Source of the DNA: Stachybotrys elegans
Lineage: Eukaryota; Ascomycota; Sordariomycetes; Hypocreales; Stachybotryaceae
Reading direction: 5' to 3'
NCBI GenBank assembly: GCA_020746835.1
Contig: JAGPNK010000005.1
Coordinates: forward strand, 1,736,001-1,800,000
Length of the DNA stretch: 64,000 nt
Positions within the stretch are counted from its first letter, which is position 1, and the number at the start of each line of letters is the position of its first letter. A model generated the notes under the pieces. It was not told where the DNA came from and did not search any database. It was given only the letters and a program-made list of their open reading frames with translations. This document shows positions 54,363-64,000 of this stretch, piece by piece. The position numbers were made by a program, and so were the translations under genes.

Positions 54363-57119
54363 AGGGGGGTGGCTGTAAACAAAAAGAGAGGGAAAAAGGA
54401 AATGGTAACAAAAAGTCAAGGGGTGGGGGTGTATCGCTGTACGTTAGTCGATTGAGAAAAAAAAAAGGGCTTGGCGGTGCGGCTGCATATAGTGCATGGA
54501 GCGTGTAGCGTGTCCCTTTGCCAGCATATCGCCAAAAATGGTGCAGGGTGTCGTCTACAATGTGGCATTATTATGCCACCACCGTGGGATGTGGGATGTG
54601 GGATGGCAGGTACATATGGGCTGCTCTGGGCTGCGATGGTATGGTGGCCCGGTATCCGAACCGCCCTCACCTCTTCTTTCTTGCCTCCACGCCCTCCCTT
54701 TTTTTTTTTTTTTGCCCTCTTCTTCGCCTTTCTCGAGTGCCACCCATAATTTGCCATCACCCATTGCCATTTGCCATTTTGGCTTGGCACTCTCGCATGC
54801 GACCACTGCACAGACCCAAGCCCAGCACACGCCAGGGGACCCGCCCCCCCCCCCTCCCCTTGACTCTCCCCCGAGAGGAGCATTGGAGGGGGGCGGCCGG
54901 TCCAGGAACTCAACTGACTAGGTCGTGGCCGTCCGGCCCAAACCAAGGATGGCCAAGCACGGAGGAGCACACAGCAGCATGGAGACGGAGACGACAGGTC
55001 ACATTGGAAGAAAAAAGAGGCCCCTCCTCCTCTGGCCTCGCTCCCCCATCCATCCCAACGACAGGGTCAGGGGGATTCACCCCAAGCCCGAACCCAAGCC
55101 TGAGCCCAAGCTTGAGCCACCGATAGCGCACCCAGTCCAGAACTGGAGCTGAATACACACGCTCTCTCTCTCTCGACGAGAGAGCCAGAGGGGAGGGGAA
55201 TACCGTGCGCCGTGATATAGGTAGCTCGGTGACCTGACACAGCCCAGCTCAACTCCTTTGGTACTATTATACCATACCATACCTCAGCCGAGCCCGCGTT
55301 TCTGGAAGAACGGGGCGGCCTTCTGGAACACCCGGCCCACGCCCGCGCACACGCCATCCCCCGGGGCGAGCGATCTGGCTTCCTGACTCTATTCCTTCCT
55401 CTGTCTCTCTTTCTCGCTCTGCATAATCTAATGCCCTGGCAGCAGCAGCAGCAGCACTACGTATGTACATACCTACTTTAGACGTGGCCGGGTGGGTGCC
55501 CAGTGATGTGTTCTCCAGCAGCCTCACGATGGTTAGGTAGCCGTGCAGTCCAGGTGTTGGCAGTAGCCGCCATTGACTCATCGCCAGCACCGTCAAATCG
55601 TCATCCTGCCCGTGAACAGACATTTGCGAAACCTTAACACCCCTTTATTTTGTTTCTTGTTTTTGTCATTGAGCTACCCCCCCTCCCATTGCCCAAGAAA
55701 CATACCCGACAATCAATGGCATGCTCGCTATACTCCAACTGATATGAATGTCTTATTCTCTTGGTTCGATCCATGGTTTCTGGCGCAAGGGCACATAAAT
55801 CTGAGTTTGCCCTGTCTGGGACCTGAGACCTGGTGATAAGACAGCCATACTATGGTTACTAGCTAAAACTACTAGAGCGTGTCCCATCGCGACGGTATTG
55901 GAAACGCTCGGTTGATGAGGATTGCAATATCTCGCGGCCATGCCAAGTTCTCCCATAGCGGCAACTTTCATGCGCCCGAGGTCACACCACATTCAAGTTG
56001 CCAGTACTCTGTGGCCTGGGCCCCATGTGTTATCGTGAAAGCTGCGCTGGGGTCAACCACGTTTCCCCAAGATTTGGTCGCTCCTCGCTAGGCGCATTGC
56101 ACAATCAATCTTCTCCATAATGCCTAGTCATCCTTTGCAGACGATGATTTCTCTTGGGGCCAATATACACGGCGATAAGACGATGCTGCGTGTGCCATGT
56201 GTATCCATGCCTGGCTGGCATCACGCCTTGCTCGAAAAAAAAAAACCCGATGAGACGGAGCTTATCACCGTAGCTCACCGGAAAATCCAGGAGCCACGAC
56301 CGCCAGGCTCCAGATCCAGAAATGACGATGCGCATATCCATCTACAGATGCGTGATAAGATAGCCTATCGGCTCCGAATACGGCCCTGCATCTTCACAAT
56401 GGCAAGCATGTTGGGGTTGTTCGTTAAGCGGCCCCAGTGTTGGTTGCTCAAGTTGCCGAGAGCGTATCCGTTTCCCGTGTACGGTACTTTTTCGAAACCT
56501 TTCCCTTGCACCGCATGACAATCTTACCCACCGCCGCTGATCAGAGACCCTGACTGACTTTGCTCACAGGTACATACCCAACATACCTCGGTGGGCTGAC
56601 GATCTCTATCACGAGGCGAGAGAGTCCGTGGATCAGCTGTGTTGTTATGGATCCGGCGGATCCTTGCGGTGCGGACTGGACCATCCGCCGGCTACTTTGT
56701 GATTTCTCATTTGCCATTTGCATTCAATTTTTTTTTTTAAACCATTCGCCATGTCCGATATGCAATTGGATTGCTGCTGGATCCAGTATACATGCATACT
56801 GAGTGGTGGCGTTTGCTTACAGTACTGTCTGAGACGGTTGAGTCGGACCAGAGGCGTGCCCCTGAATCGTGAGACGGCAGCGCAAGCCTAACTTGACAAA
56901 GAGGCGACGCTGTGACCAAATGCGCTGTGTCATTGCGATGTGTGTGTATAGCTTTGTTGCATGAAGTTGGGAATCTCGCGACATGACCCGGAATGTCAGC
57001 TTCGCAGGGTTGACCTGTGTTGGGACTTGGGAGTCTCGAGCTCTGGATCTGACCACTGCCACTCTCATTCCCTTGATACAGCCATGGAACCATACATGGC
57101 GCCCCCACTCACACTCACG

Positions 57120-57136
57120 CCCCCCCCCCCCCCCCC
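57120..57136 (+). repeat. C17 homopolymer
   Basis: Seventeen consecutive C residues lie in gene-poor DNA. The exact length may be uncertain in the assembly. Confidence 0.85.
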
Positions 57137-60100
57137 TAGGTTGTTTGTTCTTGTTCCTTCTCGCCTCTGACCTGCCTGACAAGTGCTGGTGTACGCTGTC
57201 GCTGCCTATGGCCTCGGCAGGGCCGCGCGCGCTGAGCTGTGCTGTGCTGAGCTGTGCTGCAGCACTGATGCTGAGCCTGACTCTCGCGCCGCCTGAAGTG
57301 GCCAGTCGTTGCCACCACCAAGGACCGCCATGAGAGCCTTGAGCTGCGTTGCTCTGTGCTGCGCTGCAAGAGGATCGGGCTGAAGGGACCCCGAGGACGC
57401 ACATCCATTCGTACCGTAGTCGATGTGCAAGATGAGGTGACAAGCCAGGGAGGATTGCCTATATGTACCATCATGTATACGACCCAAGCTCACTGCTGTC
57501 TCACCGCTGCCCTCGGACATTTATCATGTAACGCGGAATATTTGACTTACCGCAATAACACTAATATGATAATATGACAATTCCTACCACGACGACGATC
57601 CGCCTAGAGTAGCCTCACCGTCTGTATCTCGTGGGGCATACCACACATGTCTTTTGGTGGCATGTAAGTGCATGCACGCGCTGTCATGCTACAGCACCCA
57701 ACGAGTGCCTGCTGCGCTTGCATCTGTGGTGCCCGCTCGCCACGTACATGTTGGATACACCGACTGGAGTCGCGGTGGGCGTTGGCGCTGCGTCTGTCTG
57801 CAAGACTACCTGACCAAAGGCGTCAGACTGCACATGGTGATTGCTCATGTCATAGTATCCGAAACGCCATGGCTTCCTTCCCACCGCCTAGAAGCTCACA
57901 TGAGTCAGCAGCGGGAGACCGAGGGCAAATTTCTCGATTCTCCGCTTGGCACTAGCTTCACGATCATTGCTGCTGGGGGCGGGAAAATTATGTTCGTCGT
58001 GGTGAGGATCGATCTCGTCAGCATCGCCCCTGGGGCTCCTGATGCCTTGCCGCTTCCTCTTGGTTATTTTTCTTCCCTTTTTTCTCTTGTCTCCCTTGTC
58101 TTCCTCTTTGGGAACGCGCCTTTGCCGCCAGATGACATACGGATCTGCATGTGTGGCTTAGCGCATGGCAATGTGCTGGCTGAGGAATCATACTGTATGG
58201 AATAGGATGAGGCCGAAAACAACAACAGCACCCAGCATAACCAATCCATACCCGGCAAAGTAAAAACGAATCGAGCCCACACAGGCCTGTATCGGTACGA
58301 AGTTGCAACGCTGGGCTATCTTTAGTTTGCCACGATGCGGGAGCGCAAGGGCCAGGCCAATCGCTGGGGGAGGCGGTTGGGCGGGTCGTCAGATGCCACC
58401 CCCTTTATTAACGTGAAAAGTGGAAGGGAAAACTGGTCCCCGACGGTGCACTGTGATGTGATTCCAGAAGGCCACCAACAGGATCGGTTGGACCGCCGTC
58501 GTTGAAACACACGGCATGTCTCCGAGCGTATGTACTGTACCTGAATGTGATGGCAAGTCTAGGAGCGGACTTGAGTGGGCTGGTGCCTGCCTAAGGATTT
58601 GTCTAGGGAAATAATTTAACAAGGGTGAGATGACATCGCAACTGCCCACCACTGACATGCTCCCTCCTTCCTCGAAATGGGGAACCACATTCTTTGCGGG
58701 TGGGACAATTGGGTGTTTTCGGACCTTCGGCATTGCGACTGTTCCAATTCGGCACTGCTTTGTCGCCCTCTTGCCTCTTTCCCGTTCTCTTATTCCCTTT
58801 TTATGCTTTGGCTGGCCGAGAAGGCGTTGGTTTAGTGCCTTGGAAGACCCAATCCATCGTCCAATCCCTCCAATTGCCATTCGAGGTGTCTGGCCTGCCC
58901 CTGGTTCTGCCCTGGAGTAACCTCGCCAAGTGTAGAAACACCGACAAAGCCGCGCCTGCCCTGCCCTGCTGTCATACATGCCTAGTACCTGGCACCTTCC
59001 GACTAAGGCGTTTGGACTGAGCTAGCTGACCAGAGATCAGCAGTGACACCACCATGGCGATATCGATATGGCCTCCGGAGCAGGGCTGTTGAGACGAGAT
59101 GCTGGAGGCGGAGCTGAAGGATCCGGATGCCAGATGCCAGGTGCCAGATTCCCTCGAGGCTTGAGCTCCCTTCGAGAATTGGGCATTGGGCGGAACAGCC
59201 TCAAGCATATCCATATCCACGCATACTTACCTATCACCTACGTACTCCGCAGTATCCCGCCAGATAACCTGTTGGAAGCTTCTGTACGCTGGTCCTCCGG
59301 GTCTCTACGCCCGCATCTGCATCCGAATGCACATCCGCGGCACAATCCAGCATCATCCCCCCGGGCGGGTAGGTAATTAAACTTTGGGCTGCACACGAGA
59401 AAGCGTGACGCCACGCCTGGGCCATTGGTTGTTCACGAGGCCATCTTGATGGCACTCGAGAAGGTCCACGGCGACATTCCAGAAAACCCCACATTTGATT
59501 CATGCGTCCAACCACCTGCCTCGACTGACTGCTCTACCCTGGCCAAGTTGGTCAGCCCTCACTACTGTCTACCGAAGCAGAGGTGGGTGCCGAAACCTTG
59601 AACTGCTAAACTTTGCTAACAAAGTGCCGTTCCATGGTAGCTTGAACGTTCAGCATCATGGCTCCCACTCGGCGGCAGCTGCCTCAGTGGCTTTCCATCA
59701 CCCACCCTGAAGCTTGCGGCCAGAGGTGTGAGGTGTGAGGTGTTTGGGGATCCATTCACGTATACGAGTCTTGGGGGGGATACCCGCAATCGGTTCTTGT
59801 GCTTCTGGCCTGCCGGCCTGATGCCTGTCGATAATGCTCCGTATCATGTTGAACCACCCATGCCGATGCGACATCCCGGCTTGGTTAGGACCGCCAGCCC
59901 GCGATGCATGAAAAAAAGAAGAATAGAATGGAGCCATGCCTGCTATGTTATCTCTGCCGCCCCAGCTGAGACCATCCTTAGCTGGCAAGCTGGGGGAGTG
60001 AGGCTGTAGATGGTCTGGGGCTGTTTTCCTATATAGCAATTAAGATTAATTCTCACTAAAGAATGACGGCAAGGGCCACATACATCACCAGGTACTTCTG

Positions 60101-61117
60101 GTAGGAGGGAAGACCCCGTAGCACGAAACACTCTAGGGACCGGCACCGTTCGGACACGTTCCTCATCGCCTGGCGGCGGTGCCGGGTCTCTCGGGCCGGC
60201 TCACTGCGCGGCGAGGAATTGGAGTTTCCGGGTACTGGAGGCGGTGTCGAAGCATTGTCACAGCGCGAGCCTTGGCCAGTCTTGCGTTGCACCGACAGGA
60301 CTCGATCCCGACGAGAACGATGCCAACAGCTTCCGCTTTTAGATCACCGTCATCATATGGCCTGCATGATAATATGACGAAAGCCTCAATGAGGACTTAC
60401 CCCTGGCAGGAGGGAAGATTACCGAGGGAGAGAGGTACATACGGATAGAACAGAGACCGATGTCCATAATGTCCATAATTGAATGTCATGAAACGAGCCT
60501 AGCAAGTCAGTTGAGTGGCCTCAAAGTTTCCTTGTTGTGCGAAATTACATGCAACCCTCGTGAAGAGCTAGGCCCAAGATGGCTTTGTTTGCTGCGAGCA
60601 CCCTCTCCCTCCTCCGGCCTTTGGACACCCCCAAGACCCTCCAAAGGCCCCCAAGGTCCGCCCCTTCTCTTGGGTCGTGACCAGCAAGGCGGAAAACGTG
60701 GGTCACGCCTCCATGGGCTGGGGGCTAGCCTTCATTTCGACCAACAAGGTCAACCCTCAGCGAGCCATGGCTTCTCGAAGCTTTTTGCGGAGAGCGAGGA
60801 CCAAGCGGGCGGCCGTCCGATTCGTAGGCTGGGATGACGACATGGTACTATTACGGCGACCTGGTCGTAGGGCCCTGGTACATGGGCCGGGAGGTCATTC
60901 ACAGGGAGCCACGATGTCCGCGATCCGCTCCGTTAGGGAGGCTAGAGGGACTACTCGCAAAGCTCGAGACTTGGCGGCACTGGCGCCATCAACAGGTCGT
61001 GAATGACCATGAATGACTCCGTGACGGGGGGCACAGACACAAGGCAGGCTGGGCGGTCCTACCACGGAGGTTGTGAAAGCATAAATTATTTGTGTTGCGC
61101 CAGAGGCAAAAGCAACA

Positions 61118-61152
61118 AAAAGGCAAAAGGTAAAAGGTAAAAGGTAAAAGGC
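61118..61152 (+). repeat. Five tandem copies of AAAAGGY
   Basis: Consecutive seven-base units AAAAGGC, AAAAGGT (three times) and AAAAGGC. The array is inside a stop-free minus-strand frame (60895-61671) that I do not accept as a gene. Confidence 0.85.
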
Positions 61153-62020
61153 AAGGGCAACAATAACCAATCGCATCAGTCCATCCGCAACAGAGGGAAT
61201 CTGAGTTTTTCTTCTTCGCTTTCCCGGGACTTGTGTCGGCCGCATTCCGCTCCGTGCTGGCTGCTGGTCTGGTCGATTGCCCGTCACGATGTTAGGATAA
61301 ACCTTGGGTCCATGTCGTTTGCGTGCAGTGGCCGCATCGGTGGTGGCCAAGATGGAGGCAAAACCTTGTGCTGGTTCACGAGGAGGTAAGGTTTCGCTCA
61401 TATCATCATGGCAGTTGCTTTGACTTTGATCCGTCCCCGGTGAATCAACCGAGTCAAAGCATCTCTTCATACGTGCCTTTAAGCCAGGCAAACGTTCCTG
61501 AGTCAGAGATAGATATACCCGCACGGCTATTTTGTGCAAACCTTGAATGTCAAGGTTGTGATGCAGGAATGACGGCGATGCACAACGCTGATAAGGTGTG
61601 AGATAATCATGAGATGAATCATTGCCGTCTTCGCTTTTGACTTCAACTTGCACGAACTGGCAATAGCGCAATCCGCGTCACGTAATTCATCATGGCTTTT
61701 GTTTGAATTTGGTAGTTTCGGAAGAAAATATCTATCTAACCTAAGAATCGAGATGCCCATAGGTTAGTAGGCAACTTCCATAGGGCCCGTGATACTGCTG
61801 TCTTATCTAATCTGGGGCTTGGCGCCTACCCAAGCTCTCCCAGCCAGAGTCTCTTTCTCCTAGCACACAACGAGCTACCGCATCGACACACACTCGTGCC
61901 ACGCACGCAACAACTACATTCTACTTTCATCAGCCGACGAGCCACCTGCATTCTGTCGCCATCCGGTACCCGCGTACCTGCAACAGCCTCGCCGACACGC
62001 GTCATTGATACATCGCCAGG

Positions 62021-62552
62021 ATGGAGCCTCGGGCGCGAGCCGGCAAGCATGTCGGCAAGATGAGCTTTGCTCACAACGAGCGTGCGCTTCCCATTCCCTT
62101 TGCAAATTGAGTCTCGAGATGGCTGGTGCTAACCTGATACCCTAGTGGCCCAGCTTCTGTTTGCCCACGGCGACGTGAAGAACCCCCTCCCGGAAACGGT
62201 GCGCGTTCTCGATGAGATCCTCACCGACTTCATGCAATCCATCGCCTTCGAAGCTACCCGCGCCGCACACTACTCGGGCCGGCAGAAGATCAAGTACGAA
62301 GACTTCGAATTCGCCTTCCGCAAGAACCCCGCCTTCCTCGGCAAGGTACAGGAGGTCTTTGAGAAGCAGAAGGAGATCAAGAAGGCCCGCGAGATCCTCC
62401 GCGACGGCGAGGATGAGATTATGCAAGACGCCGCCGAGGAGGAGAAGAAGCGTGAGAAGGGAGAGCCCAGACCTGAGCGCGTCGAGGAGCTTCTCGGCGA
62501 GGCTGACGACGACGCCGAGGCCGAGGCAGATGCCATCGGAAAGAAACGATGA
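62021..62552 (+). CDS. taf13: TFIID subunit TAF13
   Basis: Exons 62021-62081 and 62146-62552 give 155 aa. The intron (donor GTGCGC, branch GCTAAC, acceptor CCCTAG) joins AHNE to LAQLLFAHGDVKNPLPETVR. The histone-fold domain spans residues ~20-105: VRVLDEILTDFMQSIAFEAT, RAAHYSGRQKIKYEDFEFAF, then RKNPAFLGKVQEVFEKQKEI. The C-terminus is acidic and Lys/Glu-rich. TAF13 pairs with TAF11 through histone folds inside the general transcription factor TFIID and contacts TBP. The N-terminus MEPRARAGKHVGK is the usual start of Pezizomycotina TAF13, which supports this start codon. Confidence 0.95.
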
Positions 62553-64000
62553 AGAGACATCACCAAGCATGAACCATGAGCCATAAGATTGGCTCAGCAT
62601 TCTGCGGGGTGATGCTTCGGCTGACCTGCGCCACTGATCCGACGGCCTCGTTATACTTATTCCCGGCTGACCTGCGATGAGGTGACGATGTCGACAAACT
62701 TTGGTAAATTCCGAAGCTCCAGAGCTGCGACAATTGCCAAATTCTTTCCGTTTGCGGAAGGAAAGCCCGGGGCCATGGACATTGCCAGCTATTACGTGGT
62801 GCAACAACACACGCAGCGATGGGAATCTTCGGCTTCTTCGTTTCTGATGACCAAGCATCGCATGTGACCCGGCCGGTGGCCGCCTCGCGTTATGGCTTGC
62901 AAGCCGCAGCAGAAACCCCTTTTCTCTTCTTTTACTTCGGTCTTGGAGTCATCCAGCCCCAGATCTCTCGGCTGCTCCGGCTATTGCTTGATCCGGAGTC
63001 TGCTCAGTATTACCGATCCTGCCCGGTGTCCCGGCGTCCTCGTTCTGGTCAACAGAGCCGCAATCCGTGTTACCTGTACTCTCCACGTGCGCGGGGTACC
63101 GCCTTTCAGGGCAGGATGTGGTTCTTGAGGAGGGACGGCGTTTGCTTATCCGGTGGTGCTCAGCCTTCGGCACCTGCCTAGGCTCGAGACCAATTGTCCG
63201 CTATAGCAAATCTTAAGCTGAGGGGGGTTGATGCTGAGCTTTCACGAGATGCGGAGGTCCTTCGTGCTCTTTTCAAACACCGCACACTCAGCTGTGCATC
63301 CCATTGTTTGTAAACATGATCAGAGTTCCGTCACTCCGACGGTTATCAGTGGATTGGCTACCGAATAGATACAGACAGAAGTTAATCACCGCCACTCTGA
63401 CAGGAGCATAAGCCAAAGAAAAATTTTATGGCCTGCGTTCCGAGCACGAGGCTTGAAAAATATTTGAGTAATGTTTGTCAAAACACGTAGAGCTTCCAGT
63501 CCAGTGTTGTGAGAGCAAAAGCTTGTCCCCCAAGAATTTCTCTTCCCTTCCCAACCTCTCCCAACCTCACGCCGGGCTGGCATTTGATCCCCCAACATGT
63601 ACTACCTCCTCAACCAGACCGCTCCAGTCGCTTGATTGCTGCCGTCGCCTCGCCGCCCGCCTCGATTCTACGAGATGGCAATGATCCTAGCCGCGACGTC
63701 CCAGCCCTTCGGAGCGCTGATGAGCACGGGCGCGCAGCTGCTCAAGCTTGAGGGCACGCCATAGGACCGACCGTCTGCTGTATGCGTGACACTCCAAGAG
63801 TGCCAAGGCAGTGAGCACATCCTCTTCTGAGCATACTGTACTTTGCTATGACGTGTGTCATCGGCTCAATAACTTTCAGGTGCCGGGATCGACATCGGCT
63901 AGCCGTTCCTCGGATGGATCAACGTCACATCGTGGTGGGAGCGATGTCTTCTACTCCCCAGTCTTTGGCACTGTAGTGCAGTACATGCTCTTCGGGGAGT
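62553..64000. other. Right edge, no confident gene
   Basis: The first part is the TAF13 3' region. From 63480 on, the plus strand is pyrimidine-rich and leader-like, with small ATG-started frames at 63598 and 63675. A possible intron (about 63779-63879, GTATGC to TTTCAG) is followed by a frame open to the window end. This may be the 5' part of a rightward gene that continues outside the window. Confidence 0.3.

Larger units (their letters stand above)
54301..62020. other. Gene-poor region, no confident gene
   Basis: Roughly 7.7 kb (9.5 kb counting from the sok1 start) in which every open frame is short, overlaps others and lacks recognisable domains or convincing introns. It carries a T15 run (54699-54713), a C11 run near 54844, a C17 run (57120-57136), a GCTGTGCTGA-type repeat near 57233-57262 and a seven-base tandem repeat at 61118-61152. 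No tRNA or rRNA was found. The stretch nearest 62020 must contain the TAF13 promoter. Confidence 0.5.

Noticed and set aside
55764..55774. GGTTCGATCC, resembling a tRNA B box
   Set aside because: No matching A box or cloverleaf can be formed upstream at the right spacing.
57654..58205. 183-codon plus-strand frame
   Set aside because: Mixed, non-protein-like composition, overlapping other frames, no domain. Length is not remarkable for this GC content.
60895..61671. 258-codon minus-strand frame with one hydrophobic stretch
   Set aside because: The hydrophobic stretch comes from the AAAAGGY tandem repeat. There is no domain, no good start and no conserved motif.

Overview
The window is nuclear DNA of a filamentous ascomycete, most likely a Sordariomycete and probably Hypocreales. 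The evidence is: short (about 46-86 nt) GT-AG introns with CTAAC/CTGAC branch sites, pyrimidine-rich leaders, GC-rich third codon positions, and gene types typical of Pezizomycotina (Byr4, Uds1-domain protein, KPWE-domain protein, complex I 78 kDa subunit). I do not claim a genus. Nothing bacterial or viral, no CRISPR array, no rRNA and no convincing tRNA was seen. No transposase or reverse transcriptase was recognised.

Layout. 0-6.7 kb: a Myb/SANT-like basic protein (+), a conserved protein of unknown function (-), a tail-anchored acyl-CoA-binding protein like Atg37/ACBD5 (+) and a GC-rich orphan gene (+). 7-12 kb: complex I 78 kDa subunit (-) and SelO-type protein AMPylase (-). 12.1-13.9 kb: a TA-rich, repeat-like insertion zone carrying a small duplicated exon. 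14-16.3 kb: aldo/keto reductase (+) and XRCC4 (-). 18.4-26.5 kb: Byr4 (+), Nop2 (-), Get5 (+) and cofilin (-). 27.4-35.7 kb: Hsp60 (-), RNase III (+), mitoribosomal protein S27/S33 (+) and a Puf protein (+). 36-46 kb: a second copy of the small exon (-), a rhomboid-like Dsc2/UBAC2 protein (-), GH47 mannosidase (-), a KPWE-domain PEX39-like protein (-) and a PTC5-like mitochondrial PP2C (+). 46.3-52.5 kb: Uds1-domain coiled-coil protein (+) and Sok1/Tcp11 (-). 52.5-62.0 kb: a gene-poor stretch. 62.0-62.6 kb: TAF13 (+). The last 1.4 kb has no confident gene.

The genes are mostly unlinked housekeeping genes of the kind usually found in a conserved chromosome arm: mitochondrial function (complex I, Hsp60, mS33, PTC5, SelO), ER/secretory quality control (Get5, Dsc2-like, GH47), peroxisome biology (Atg37-like, PEX39-like), cytokinesis and signalling (Byr4, cofilin, Uds1, Sok1), RNA biology (Nop2, RNase III, Puf) and DNA repair/transcription (XRCC4, TAF13). 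There is no operon or secondary-metabolite cluster. Exon models were built by hand from splice signals, checked for reading-frame closure, and supported by family conservation across junctions.

The best candidates for novelty are the duplicated small-exon family at 13.1 and 36.4 kb, the 1.2-kb segment bounded by a 19-nt direct repeat, the 9.5-kb gene-poor stretch upstream of sok1, and several unusual splice structures (micro-exons, one GC-AG intron, frame-preserving introns). I did not find a clearly new multi-gene system.
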